Part shown: in pieces, positions 48,758 through 57,774 of the stretch
Numbering within the stretch: position 1 is the stretch's first letter
Layout: each line of letters starts with the position of its first letter
Translations under genes and position numbers: made by a program
The notes under the pieces: model-generated
Databases searched by the model: none
The model's input: only the letters and a program-made list of their open reading frames with translations
Told to the model about the DNA's origin: nothing
Source: Lachnospiraceae bacterium UBA4338
GTDB lineage: Bacteria > Bacillota > Clostridia > Lachnospirales > Lachnospiraceae
DNA: 64,000 bases
Assembly (NCBI GenBank): GCA_002393735.1
Contig: DGTK01000008.1
Location: 14,861 to 78,860, forward strand
Direction of reading: 5' to 3'

Positions 48758-49870
48758 CTAGTTTGTAATAACCTGCTCTGTTTCCTTATCGAATACATGA
48801 ATCTTCTCAACGTCAAGAGCAAACTTAATTGTATCACCAGGTCTAGCAGTTGTTCTTGAATCAACTCTTGCTGTCATTGGGAACATCTCAAGATCGAAGT
48901 ATAAGAATACTTCAGCACCAAGAAGCTCGTAAACCTTAATTGTTGATTCGAATACGCTCATAGGTGATGTTTCAACATACATCTCTGAATCATATACATC
49001 CTCAGGACGGATACCGAATGTTACGGATTTTCCATCATAACCGCCATCAATAAGTTTCTTTGATTTAGCTGGTGGAAGTGGAATCTGATGTCCAGCTACG
49101 TTAAGGTAAGCTGTCTCGCCTGATACTTCAACGATAGCATCAAGGAAGTTCATCTGTGGTGATCCCATGAAACCTGCAACGAATAAGTTGCATGGCTTAT
49201 CATAAAGGTTCTGAGGTGTATCAACCTGCTGGATAACACCATCCTTCATAACTACGATTCTTGTACCAAGAGTCATAGCCTCTGTCTGGTCATGTGTAAC
49301 GTAGATGATGGTTGTGCCAAGTCTCTGATGAAGCTTAGCGATCTCAATTCTCATCTGTACACGAAGTTTTGCATCAAGGTTTGAAAGAGGCTCGTCCATA
49401 AGGAATACCTTAGGATTACGAACGATAGCACGTCCCATAGCAACTCTCTGTCTCTGTCCACCTGATAAAGCCTTTGGCTTACGATCAAGAAGTGGAGTTA
49501 AGTCAAGGATCTTAGCTGCTTCCTTAACCATCTTATCGATTTCGTCTTTAGGTACCTTACGTAACTTAAGACCAAATGCCATGTTCTCATATACTGTCAT
49601 ATGTGGATAAAGAGCGTAGCTCTGGAATACCATCGCAATATCTCTATCCTTAGGCTCTACATCATTGATAAGTCTGTCACCGATTCTGAGTTCGCCTGAA
49701 CTGATGTCCTCAAGACCTGCAATCATACGAAGTGTAGTAGACTTACCACATCCTGAAGGTCCTACGAAAATTATGAATTCCTGATCTGCAATTTCAAGAT
49801 TGAAATCCTTAACAGCTTCATAACCGTTAGGATAAACCTTACAGATGTTCTTCAAAGATAACCCTGCCAT
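48758..49870 (-). CDS. MsmX/UgpC-type ABC transporter ATPase
   Basis: A 370-residue ATPase that energises carbohydrate ABC importers; MsmX-type ATPases can serve several permeases. P-loop GPSGCGKST (37-45), signature LSGGQ (135-139), Walker B LMDEP (158-161 region) and a C-terminal OB-type regulatory domain (about 240-370) are all present. No permease or binding-protein gene is adjacent, which fits a shared, multi-client role. The start is the ATG at 49868-49870 after AGGAGG; a frame of 30 further codons has no binding site. Confidence 0.94.
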   Translation of the reverse strand: MAGLSLKNICKVYPNGYEAVKDFNLEIADQEFIIFVGPSGCGKSTTLRMIAGLEDISSGELRIGDRLINDVEPKDRDIAMVFQSYALYPHMTVYENMAFGLKLRKVPKDEIDKMVKEAAKILDLTPLLDRKPKALSGGQRQRVAMGRAIVRNPKVFLMDEPLSNLDAKLRVQMRIEIAKLHQRLGTTIIYVTHDQTEAMTLGTRIVVMKDGVIQQVDTPQNLYDKPCNLFVAGFMGSPQMNFLDAIVEVSGETAYLNVAGHQIPLPPAKSKKLIDGGYDGKSVTFGIRPEDVYDSEMYVETSPMSVFESTIKVYELLGAEVFLYFDLEMFPMTARVDSRTTARPGDTIKFALDVEKIHVFDKETEQVITN

Positions 49871-49925
49871 ATTAATTTTCCTCCTAGAAATAAATGTTTC
49901 GGTCATAGCAACCGTACTAACAAAA

Positions 49926-50060
49926 ATTATAATAGTTATAGCCCAAAAATGCCATAACACAATTAACCAAATATTTTATTTCACATTGTAAAAATTGCCA
50001 ATTTAACCCGATTTTGCATACAGATTGCACATTGGTTAATTTTATTCTTTGTGCAATGTG
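49926..50060 (-). promoter_or_regulatory. MsmX-gene upstream region with nested palindromes
   Basis: A perfect TATAAT (minus strand, 49926-49931) is the probable -10; its -35 is poor. Upstream lie nested inverted repeats: CACATTG/CAATGTG (49982-49988 with 50054-50060), AATTTAACC/GGTTAATT (50000-50008 with 50034-50041) and ATTGCAC/GTGCAAT (50024-50030 with 50051-50057). They could form an operator for a sugar regulator, or the 3' hairpin of the YesL transcript. Confidence 0.4.
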
Positions 50061-50072
50061 ATAATGGCGTTT

Positions 50073-50789
50073 CTACTCATTACTTTCTTTAGTTGTATCT
50101 TCCTGGGATTCTTCTTTAGATTCTGCCTGAGATTCAGCCGTATCTTCTGTAACCTCTTCTCCGGCTGCTTCTTTATCTCCATAAAGTCCGAAAGCCTTAA
50201 CCATACCTTTGGCTGAGAAATAATAAATAATAGAGAAATCTATAATAAGCCAAAGAGGGGCAAGACCATATAAAAGCACACAAAGAGCAGCACATACGCC
50301 GTTGGCAAGAAGCATTGCAAATGTTTTTGGAAACTGAGCCAGTGCAATAAAGAATGCATTTATAATTGTTCTTACGATTGAATTCTCAAATCTTGCCTGA
50401 AGGGCATATACATAAAGGAAGGTCATGGCAACTACCAAAGCCATAACAATAGTAAGCACAAGACCTACTGTTCTCATACCGGAGCTTACCTCCAGAACTC
50501 CGAAGAAGAAAATATAAGCTGATGCACCCACGAAAGCTGCTGCCGCTAAAACAATCAGATGAATGATTGTGGCTTTAATGAAATTCTTGCCAAAAGCCCT
50601 GAAATAAGTACTCACCACATGGCTGTCCTTATCAAGCGCCATTCTTATATAAACGTCATATGCAGCTGTAATGGCTGCTCCCATCGTAATAACAGGTATG
50701 GAACACACAAAGGTAAGAATACCTATAACAAGTATATCGAAGAATCTCCCAAGGCCTGATGATATGGCCCCTTCTCCTATTTTTGCCAT
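50073..50789 (-). CDS. YesL-family (DUF624) membrane protein
   Basis: A 238-residue protein with about five membrane helices between 15 and 195 and an acidic Ser/Thr/Glu C-terminal tail (about 205-238). The pattern GLGRFFDILVIGILTFVCSIPVITMGAAI matches YesL. YesL proteins occur with sugar ABC transporters; here the MsmX-type ATPase follows. It starts 4 bases after the HD-GYP stop, with its binding site inside that gene. Confidence 0.85.
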   Translation of the reverse strand: MAKIGEGAISSGLGRFFDILVIGILTFVCSIPVITMGAAITAAYDVYIRMALDKDSHVVSTYFRAFGKNFIKATIIHLIVLAAAAFVGASAYIFFFGVLEVSSGMRTVGLVLTIVMALVVAMTFLYVYALQARFENSIVRTIINAFFIALAQFPKTFAMLLANGVCAALCVLLYGLAPLWLIIDFSIIYYFSAKGMVKAFGLYGDKEAAGEEVTEDTAESQAESKEESQEDTTKESNE

Positions 50790-50793
50790 TTAT

Positions 50794-52071
50794 TTACTCC
50801 GTTTCTTCCGATGCTTTGGTTTCTTTGGTCAGCATCTTGCTGACTGCTTCGTAGTTAGCCTGCAACTTCTTGTAATTCTCCAAAATGGCATCGGTTCTTT
50901 CCTTAACCACTTCCATAATCTCATCATAAGAATCGATAAAATTGGACACTACTCTGCTCTTGAAGCGGCCGTCCCTGGTCTCTTCTTTCAAAACATCTAT
51001 AATCTTCTCCTTGGTAAGAGGAGGTCTGTGTACTCTCTCATCCGTAAGAGCCGTAACCGTATCCGCCACCTGCAGAATACTCTGAGTCATGGTCATCTGA
51101 TGTTCCTTAAGCCCCTTTGGATAACCGGAACCGTCCATTCTTTCGTGATGAGCCACTGCCACCTTCACAATCTCCGGAGCCACTTTATTCCTGATAAGAT
51201 TTTCTGTGGCATCCACATGGCTTCTTACTATCATCCTTTCATCTTTTGTCAATTTACGTCTGACATCCAGGATTTCTCTCGGAATTGTAAGCATACCGAG
51301 GTCATGTACCAAAGCCGCATAATAAAGGACCTCCTTGTCTTCATCCTGCATGCCGATTTTGGTGGCAAGTTCTTCCGTAACCGCAAGTGTAACTGCCGCA
51401 TCCACCACAAGACCCTCAGACTTAAGACCCAGAGAATACATAAGCATTTCCATATAGGCTCTTTTGTCCTCGTTGGTAAAAAGAATGCTGTCAAACAGGT
51501 CTGCAAGTTCATCTAAGTAGACGCCGTTCCTGAGCCTCTCCAACGTATCTCCCTCTTTCATGATCTCATCAAGTAAATCAAGAGCTTCCCTGGTGTAGAT
51601 AATGCCTTCCTGGCGTCTGAAAATAGTATGGTCGAAACTCTCTCCCATGGCATAGTGGTAATTATCCACTGCTTCTGCCAGAGTAAGAACTCTGGTTTCA
51701 AATTTATAATCAAATTCCACATCTTCCGACTGGCTGCATGCAACTCTGTGATAGAGCACCATTTTGGCCTTGTCTGACAGCGGGGTCATATATTTAAGGA
51801 ATAAAAAGCCATATATGCTGTGAGGCATATAATTACGAAATTCATAATCAAACTTCTCAAAGATTTTGTTACTCTTGTAAGCACCTACATCATGAAGGCA
51901 TGACAAAAAAGCGAAGTCCGCAAGTTCAAAATCCTCGTATCCACCCTTCTTCCTGAGCATCTTGTAAACAAGATAGGCAGTTCTCATTCCATGCTCAATA
52001 GGACGCGGATCGATGAGTTTCAAAGTATCGCATATCAGTAAAACTATGTTTTTACTTCTGATGTACTCCAT
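50794..52071 (-). CDS. Tandem HD / HD-GYP phosphodiesterase-like protein
   Basis: A 425-residue cytoplasmic protein with two HD-type domains. The first (about 25-170) has His60-Asp61 and looks partly degenerate. The second is a full HD-GYP: His256-Asp257, HHE at 308-310 and GSGYP at 314-318. HD-GYP enzymes hydrolyse c-di-GMP. A C-terminal coiled helix (about 385-425) follows. It precedes yesL in the same transcript and follows GNAT by 28 bases. Confidence 0.85.
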   Translation of the reverse strand: MEYIRSKNIVLLICDTLKLIDPRPIEHGMRTAYLVYKMLRKKGGYEDFELADFAFLSCLHDVGAYKSNKIFEKFDYEFRNYMPHSIYGFLFLKYMTPLSDKAKMVLYHRVACSQSEDVEFDYKFETRVLTLAEAVDNYHYAMGESFDHTIFRRQEGIIYTREALDLLDEIMKEGDTLERLRNGVYLDELADLFDSILFTNEDKRAYMEMLMYSLGLKSEGLVVDAAVTLAVTEELATKIGMQDEDKEVLYYAALVHDLGMLTIPREILDVRRKLTKDERMIVRSHVDATENLIRNKVAPEIVKVAVAHHERMDGSGYPKGLKEHQMTMTQSILQVADTVTALTDERVHRPPLTKEKIIDVLKEETRDGRFKSRVVSNFIDSYDEIMEVVKERTDAILENYKKLQANYEAVSKMLTKETKASEETE

Positions 52072-52099
52072 AAATTTCCCCTGTTGTGGTTAAATAAAA

Positions 52100-52564
52100 C
52101 TACAGTAACAATTTCATCGGAGTAGTTAACATACCCCGTTCCCATTTTTCCACGCCGGTATCTTCAAAGCCGTAACTGTGATAAAACGGGACGCCGTAAG
52201 GAGAGGCATTAACAGTAAGATGGTCAAATTTCCTTAGTCTTAAATATTCGGAAACATTTGCCACAAGCTTACTTGCGACTCCCATTCTGTGATATTCTTT
52301 ATCAACAAAAAGTAAAGATATATGATTACCGGACCTTATGGATATAACGCCCACTATTTTATCCCCATCTTTGGCCACAAACACAACATAGTCTCCATCA
52401 AGGAATAAATTCTTTACTCTTTTGTCCGTAACTAAGTCTGTGAAACCCTTGATGCCTTCCGGCTCATACACGGGTGCCACAAATTCCATAAATGTTCTTT
52501 CAGCCACATCCATGGCTTCTTCCCATTCCCATGGTCTGCACCTTTGAACAATTATTTCACTCAT
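52100..52564 (-). CDS. GNAT-family N-acetyltransferase
   Basis: A 154-residue acetyl-CoA-dependent transferase with the acetyl-CoA loop RMGVAS (about 110-115) and the late YHSYGFEDTG motif. The substrate is not predictable. Its ATG overlaps the DUF1002 stop by 4 bases. Confidence 0.85.
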   Translation of the reverse strand: MSEIIVQRCRPWEWEEAMDVAERTFMEFVAPVYEPEGIKGFTDLVTDKRVKNLFLDGDYVVFVAKDGDKIVGVISIRSGNHISLLFVDKEYHRMGVASKLVANVSEYLRLRKFDHLTVNASPYGVPFYHSYGFEDTGVEKWERGMLTTPMKLLL

Positions 52565-53715
52565 TTATTACCACCTTTAAAGAAGTTTACTACTGCATTC
52601 CATACATTCTGGAACATTGTACTAAAGGCATCTCCAAGGCTTTCCTTTACTTCGTCGGTAACTACGGTTTCAAACATTTCCTTGGCATCTGCCAGTACAG
52701 TTTCGCCATATTTATCATACATATCGCCGGCCTGCTCTAAAAGTTTTACCGGGTCAATGTCCAGTTTACCAATCTGTCCGTAAAGGTCGGTAAGTGATTG
52801 TATCTGGTCTTCCGTAAGTTCAATGTCGTATTTCTCAATACCTTCCTGAACTACTTCCTTAATCTTATCGGGATCGGTCAAGCCATTAGCAACAACCTCA
52901 GCCTTAACATAGTCAAGTAAGTCCTGAAGTTTCTCCTTGTCCTCCTCTGCAACGGAATCATTAAGTTCTCCCGTTACAACGATTTCATTAAGAGCTGCTT
53001 CCTTGGCATCCTCATTAAGTTTCTCGCCATGCATTGCTTCATAAGCGTTCCATGCGCCAAGGAGTGCAGCTGTTCCCGAAATTGGGAAAGGACCTGCAAC
53101 AAGTATATCGGCATTTTCCACGCCGGAAGTTAATAATGCATTACGATACATATCAACTGTACAGTAATTAATATTAACTGTAGTAACCCTGATGCCGGTT
53201 CCGGACTCGGTTTCCTTAACCATAACCGATGATAAGGATTTGCTTCCGATTACTGAACTGTCAATATATGAATCAAGTGCTGCATGCTCTTCAGCATTTG
53301 TTACATAAGATACTGTATAACCCGCAAGGTCAGCCTCTGTGATTCCCATAATGGATAGCACTGTAGCCTTCTGCTCGGCAGAAAGGTCTGCGCCCAAGGA
53401 AATATACGGCTTATTGGAATTATTAGCCATATCATCTGTTGTGAATATATCACCAATTGTAGCAGGCTTACTCTCTTCTGTTGTAGTTGTTTCTGTAGTA
53501 GCCGGAGTGCCTTCCGTAGTAGCAGGCGTGCCTTCCGTTGTAGCCGGAGCGGCCTCTGTAGTTGCAGGCGTGCCTTCCGTTGTAGTCTCAGTTGTGGCCG
53601 GAGCCTCTGTTGTAACTGCCGGAGCCTCAGTCGTTTCCGTAGCCATTACCGATACCGGCATTAATGTAGTTGTAATAGCCATTGCCATTGCAAGGGCAAG
53701 CATTCTTCTTCTCAT
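52561..53715 (-). CDS. Secreted DUF1002 protein with a Thr/Glu-rich spacer
   Basis: A 384-residue precursor: signal peptide (about 1-26, ending VMA), a low-complexity spacer (27-85) of TTE, APATTE and EGTPATTE units, and a DUF1002 domain (about 100-300). DUF1002 is a family of extracellular Firmicutes proteins (YpuA type) of unknown function. A helical C-terminal region with a hydrophobic end (VWNAVVNFFKGGNK) may touch the membrane. GNAT is coupled downstream. Confidence 0.82.
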   Translation of the reverse strand: MRRRMLALAMAMAITTTLMPVSVMATETTEAPAVTTEAPATTETTTEGTPATTEAAPATTEGTPATTEGTPATTETTTTEESKPATIGDIFTTDDMANNSNKPYISLGADLSAEQKATVLSIMGITEADLAGYTVSYVTNAEEHAALDSYIDSSVIGSKSLSSVMVKETESGTGIRVTTVNINYCTVDMYRNALLTSGVENADILVAGPFPISGTAALLGAWNAYEAMHGEKLNEDAKEAALNEIVVTGELNDSVAEEDKEKLQDLLDYVKAEVVANGLTDPDKIKEVVQEGIEKYDIELTEDQIQSLTDLYGQIGKLDIDPVKLLEQAGDMYDKYGETVLADAKEMFETVVTDEVKESLGDAFSTMFQNVWNAVVNFFKGGNK

Positions 53716-53737
53716 TTTTTCAGCCTTTCATAATAAA

Positions 53738-55720
53738 TTAGCAAATCTCTGCGCCTGCAGGCATATCTTTCTCCGGTACTACCAAAGCAAGATTTCCATC
53801 TGCATCTTCTGCACAAAGGAGCATACCTTCGGACTTAACCCCTGCCAAAGTTGCAGGCTTAAGATTGCAAAGTACCATTACTCTCTTGCCAACCATTTCC
53901 TCAGCGCTGTAGTGCTGTTTAATACCGGATACAATCTGCTTAACCTCAGAGCCTATCTGCACCTGTGAGCACAGAAGTTTCTTGCTCTTTGGCACTTCTT
54001 CGCACTTAATTATCCTGCCGACTCTGAACTGCATTTTTGCAAAATCATCATATTCAATCTCAGCCTTAGGCTCAATATCTATTACTGCCTCATTATCAGC
54101 ACCCTCAGGTTCACCTGATTCCTTAGCGAATTCTGCCTTCTGAATCTCGGCAATTCTTGCAGCCTCTGCAAGTACATCATTAATATCCAGTCTTGCAAAG
54201 AGTATTTCAGGCTTATCTGTAACTTTGTTACCGCTTGGATATAAACCAAATTCACCGAGTCTGTCATAATCTCTTAATTCAGTATTAAGACTCTTAACAA
54301 TCTTGTCTGCTGTGTCAGGAAGATATGGCCAGAGAAGTGAAGCGCCCATAACAATACTTTCTGTTAAGTTATAAAGTACTGTGGCAAGTCTGTCCTTCTT
54401 AGCCTCATCCTTGGCAAGAACCCATGGCTCAGTCTCATCAATATACTTATTGCATCTCTTGAAGAGATTGAAGATTTCGGTAATTGCATCAGCAACCCTG
54501 AGTTCGTCCATTTTGTCGTGAACCTTATCGTATGTGGAGGTTGCAACTCTCTTAAGGTCTGCATCCACATCCTCAGTCACGTTCTTATTCTCAACCACGC
54601 CATCAAAATACTTGTTGCTCATGGAGATTGTACGATTAACCAGGTTGCCAAGAATATTGGCAAGGTCTGTATTGATACGCTCTGTCATTAAGTTCCAGCT
54701 GATTGAGCCGTCATTCTCATATGGCATCTCGTGAATCAGGAAATATCTAACGGCATCAACACCGAAGAAATTAACCAGGTCATCAGCATAAATAACATTA
54801 CCGATGGACTTGCTCATTTTACCGTCACCTGCCAAAAGCCATGGATGACCGAATACCTGCTTAGGTAATTCTTCTCCGAGACTCATTAAGAAGATAGGCC
54901 AGTAAATTGTATGGAATCTTACGATATCCTTACCGATTAAGTGAAGGTCTGCCGGCCAGTATTTTTTGTATGTTTCGCTGCTGTTACCATCTGCGTCATA
55001 ACCTGCACCAGTGATGTAGTTGGTAAGAGCGTCAAGCCATACATATACCACATGCTTGTCATCAAAGTCTACAGGGATGCCCCACTTAAACGAGGTTCTG
55101 GATACGCACAAATCCTGAAGGCCCGGAAGAAGGAAGTTATTCATCATCTCGTTCTTTCTTGAAGCCGGCTGGATAAATTCAGGATGTGTATTAATATAAT
55201 CAATTAATTTATCCGCATATTTGCTCATCTTGAAGAAATATGCTTCTTCCTCTGCAGGCTGAACATCTCTGCCGCAGTCCGGACACTTGCCGTTAACAAG
55301 CTGGCTTTCTGTCCAGAAGGATTCACAAGGAGTACAATACATTCCCTTATAAGAGCCCTTGTAGATGTCTCCTTTTTCATACATCTTCTTGAAGATTTTC
55401 TGTACCTGCTTCTCATGATAATCATCGGTAGTTCTTATGAACTTATCATAAGATGTATTAAGGCAGTCGCAGATTGCCTTAATCTCACCGGCTACTCCAT
55501 CAACGAATTCCTTAGGAGTCACACCGGCCTCAGCCGCTTTAAGTTCAATCTTCTGGCCATGCTCATCGGTTCCTGTCTGGAACAATACATCATAGCCGTC
55601 TTTTCTCTTATATCTTGCAATGGCATCAGCAAGAACAATCTCATAACTGTTGCCAATGTGCGGCTTGCCCGATGTATAGGCAATAGCCGTTGTAATATAA
55701 TAAGGTCCTTTATTAGTCAT
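53738..55720 (-). CDS. metG: Methionyl-tRNA synthetase
   Basis: Class I synthetase, 660 residues. PHIGNSYE near 20-27 is the HIGH equivalent and KMSKS is near 300-304. The zinc-binding insert with CTPCESFW and CPDCG (near 125-150) and a C-terminal tRNA-binding OB domain (about 555-660) are complete. The start at 55718-55720 is preceded by AAGGAG at 9 bases; an ATG three codons earlier touches the binding site. Palindromic repeat copy B lies just upstream. Confidence 0.97.
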   Translation of the reverse strand: MTNKGPYYITTAIAYTSGKPHIGNSYEIVLADAIARYKRKDGYDVLFQTGTDEHGQKIELKAAEAGVTPKEFVDGVAGEIKAICDCLNTSYDKFIRTTDDYHEKQVQKIFKKMYEKGDIYKGSYKGMYCTPCESFWTESQLVNGKCPDCGRDVQPAEEEAYFFKMSKYADKLIDYINTHPEFIQPASRKNEMMNNFLLPGLQDLCVSRTSFKWGIPVDFDDKHVVYVWLDALTNYITGAGYDADGNSSETYKKYWPADLHLIGKDIVRFHTIYWPIFLMSLGEELPKQVFGHPWLLAGDGKMSKSIGNVIYADDLVNFFGVDAVRYFLIHEMPYENDGSISWNLMTERINTDLANILGNLVNRTISMSNKYFDGVVENKNVTEDVDADLKRVATSTYDKVHDKMDELRVADAITEIFNLFKRCNKYIDETEPWVLAKDEAKKDRLATVLYNLTESIVMGASLLWPYLPDTADKIVKSLNTELRDYDRLGEFGLYPSGNKVTDKPEILFARLDINDVLAEAARIAEIQKAEFAKESGEPEGADNEAVIDIEPKAEIEYDDFAKMQFRVGRIIKCEEVPKSKKLLCSQVQIGSEVKQIVSGIKQHYSAEEMVGKRVMVLCNLKPATLAGVKSEGMLLCAEDADGNLALVVPEKDMPAGAEIC

Positions 55721-55764
55721 TTCTATCATCTCCTTAAAACTTTATTCCCAATATTTTGAAACTC

Positions 55765-55858
55765 CGAGCACTAAGGCCAAAATGCTCTGCCAAAAGCGAA
55801 CCCCTGAAGCTTGCTTCAATGAGTTTTTGGGAGAGTAGTTTTGGACGAGGTGCGAGTT
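55765..55858 (+). repeat. Dispersed imperfect palindromic repeat, copy B
   Basis: The counterpart of 12584-12680, in opposite orientation. Shared cores are AAAATGCTCT, CCAAA-AGCGA, GAGTAGTTTTGGACGA and GCGAGTT. The central hairpin differs (TGAAGC...GCTTCA here, GGTG...CACC in copy A), so the fold is kept while the loop sequence changes. Ends AACTC...GCAC and GTGC...GAGTT are complementary. It lies between metG and the transketolase terminator. Confidence 0.65.
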
Positions 55859-55865
55859 CTATAAA

Positions 55866-55912
55866 ATCAAAAATACGCCTTCTTGTACATATCATATGTG
55901 CAAGAAGACGCC
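55866..55912 (-). terminator. Terminator after the transketolase genes
   Basis: On the minus strand a stem of about 15 pairs (GGCGTCTTCTTG...CAAGAAG.CG, one bulge) followed by TATTTTTG. Confidence 0.8.
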
Positions 55913-55922
55913 TATATTTTAA

Positions 55923-56864
55923 TTATTTCATCCAGTCAAGAATCTGCTCACAAACTCCTTCGCCGTCTAACTTAAATTCATGCATAAGAACGGATGCGGA
56001 CGCAGATGTACCGAATACATCCGGAACACCAAGTCTCTTAACCGGTGTAGGACACTGTTCAGAGAGAACTTCACATACTGCGCTGCCTAAGCCGCCAATA
56101 ATGGAATGCTCTTCAACTGTAACAACTTTTCCTGTCTTTCTTGCACTGCGAACAATTATATCGCTGTCAATTGGTTTAATTGTATGAATATTAATAACCT
56201 CAGCATTAATACCCTTCTCTTTAAGCATTGCAGCGGCAGTCATTGCGCTTTCAACTACGATACCTGACGCAATGATTGTCACATCTTCACCTTCCTTAAG
56301 AAGAGTACCCTTACCAAGCTCGAAAGTATAATCAGGTCTGTCATTGATTACAGGAACTGCATTTCTTCCAAGTCTTAAGAATACAGGGCCGTTATATTCG
56401 ATTGCTGCCTTAACTGCTGCCTTTGCTTCAATAACATCTGAAGGCACGCATACTACCATACCCGGAATGTTACGCATTAAAGCAACGTCTTCTATACACT
56501 GATGTGTTGCACCATCTTCACCAACTGTGATACCACCGTGGGAAGCGGCGATTTTGACATTTAAGTGTGGGTAACCTATGGAGTTACGAATCTGCTCATA
56601 GGCTCTTCCTGTTGCAAACATGGCAAATGAAGAAATAAATACAACCTTGCCTGTTGAAGCAAGTCCTGCTGCCATGCTGGCCATATTAGCTTCTGCGATA
56701 CCTGCATCGAAGAATCTTTCAGGATATTTCTTGGCAAACATACCTGTCTTGGTAGAAGCAGCAAGGTCTGCATCCATAACTACAAGATTAGGATACTGTT
56801 CACCCAGATCGCAGAGGGCTTCACCATAACCCTGACGGGTTGCAATTCTTTTTACTTCTGACAT
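55923..56864 (-). CDS. Transketolase, C-terminal subunit
   Basis: A 313-residue protein equal to the pyrimidine-binding and C-terminal domains of transketolase. Motifs GIAEANMASMAAGLA (about 56-70) and SHGGITVGEDGATHQ (about 108-122) are typical. It pairs with the N-terminal subunit encoded upstream, with a 13-base overlap that couples translation. Together they move two-carbon units in the pentose phosphate pathway. Confidence 0.95.
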   Translation of the reverse strand: MSEVKRIATRQGYGEALCDLGEQYPNLVVMDADLAASTKTGMFAKKYPERFFDAGIAEANMASMAAGLASTGKVVFISSFAMFATGRAYEQIRNSIGYPHLNVKIAASHGGITVGEDGATHQCIEDVALMRNIPGMVVCVPSDVIEAKAAVKAAIEYNGPVFLRLGRNAVPVINDRPDYTFELGKGTLLKEGEDVTIIASGIVVESAMTAAAMLKEKGINAEVINIHTIKPIDSDIIVRSARKTGKVVTVEEHSIIGGLGSAVCEVLSEQCPTPVKRLGVPDVFGTSASASVLMHEFKLDGEGVCEQILDWMK

Positions 56865-57688
56865 AATGCTTCACCTTCCCTTTTAAGTTCTTCCATAGCA
56901 GATGCAAATTCTTCATCATTAGGTGCTACGCCATGCCATCCGGCATTGTTCTCCATGAAGGATACGCCCTTTCCTTTTACGGAATGAAGAATGATTGCAG
57001 TTGGCATTCCCTTGGTTTCTCTTGCTTCCTTAAGAGCAGCTCTTAAAGAATCAAAATCATGGGCATCTGCATTAATTACATGGAAATTGAATGCTTCAAA
57101 CTTCTTATCAATAGGATAAGGTGAGCAAACATCCTCAATATTACCATCTATCTGAAGACCATTGTTATCAACCATTAAGCAAAGGTTATCAAGTTTCTTG
57201 AAGCCTGCGTACATAGCTGCTTCCCAAACCTGACCTTCCTGAATCTCACCATCCCCAAGGATTGAATAAACTCTGTAGTCTTTCTTATCCATCTTTCCGG
57301 CAAGAGCCATACCTACTGCAGCAGATACGCCCTGTCCCAGAGAACCTGTAGACATATCAACACCCGGTGTAAGTTTCATATCCGGATGACCCTGAAGCAT
57401 TGCTCCAAGATGTCTTAAGTTATTAAGCTCATCCATGGAAAAATATCCCTTCAGAGCCAGAGCCGAATATAAAGCAGGAGCTGCATGTCCCTTGGAAAGA
57501 ACAAATCTGTCCCTGTCCGGATCATTGGCTTTCTCCGGTGCTACATTCATCTCTTCAAAATATAACAAGGCACACACATCAGCTATACTTAAGGATCCGC
57601 CCGGATGTCCGGACTTAGCTGCATGAGTACCGATAATTATACCTTTACGAATCTCATTTGCTAATCTTTGTAATTCAAGATTTTCCAT
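56852..57688 (-). CDS. Transketolase, N-terminal subunit
   Basis: A 278-residue thiamine-pyrophosphate-binding subunit with LSKGHAAPALY (about 69-79), the GDGEIQEGQVWEAAM TPP motif (about 144-158) and LMVDNNGLQIDG. The start is ATG at 57686-57688 with GGAGG 5 bases upstream. Split transketolases are usual in Clostridia. Its cofactor depends on thiamine supplied by ThiT. Confidence 0.95.
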   Translation of the reverse strand: MENLELQRLANEIRKGIIIGTHAAKSGHPGGSLSIADVCALLYFEEMNVAPEKANDPDRDRFVLSKGHAAPALYSALALKGYFSMDELNNLRHLGAMLQGHPDMKLTPGVDMSTGSLGQGVSAAVGMALAGKMDKKDYRVYSILGDGEIQEGQVWEAAMYAGFKKLDNLCLMVDNNGLQIDGNIEDVCSPYPIDKKFEAFNFHVINADAHDFDSLRAALKEARETKGMPTAIILHSVKGKGVSFMENNAGWHGVAPNDEEFASAMEELKREGEALCQK

Positions 57689-57774
57689 TACTGCCTCCAA
57701 TCAAGTGGTCCCAATATCTGTGGGCACACACTCAACAATATAACACTTTTTCCTTCTTATTACAAGATAGCATA

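Noticed and set aside
49871..49960. 30-residue N-terminal extension of the MsmX-type ATPase
   Set aside because: No binding site before it; AGGAGG stands before the chosen ATG, where the family begins.
50671..51516. 281-codon open frame on the plus strand
   Set aside because: It lies antisense to the YesL and HD-GYP genes, which have full family motifs; it has no ribosome binding site and no recognisable domain.
53461..53640. Possible CRISPR or tandem DNA repeat
   Set aside because: The repeats are in frame and encode TTE/APATTE units of a secreted protein; there are no spacers.
53339..53968. 209-codon open frame on the plus strand
   Set aside because: It is the reverse frame of the Thr/Glu-rich repeat of the DUF1002 gene and part of metG; the valine/serine-rich translation is a by-product of the repeat.
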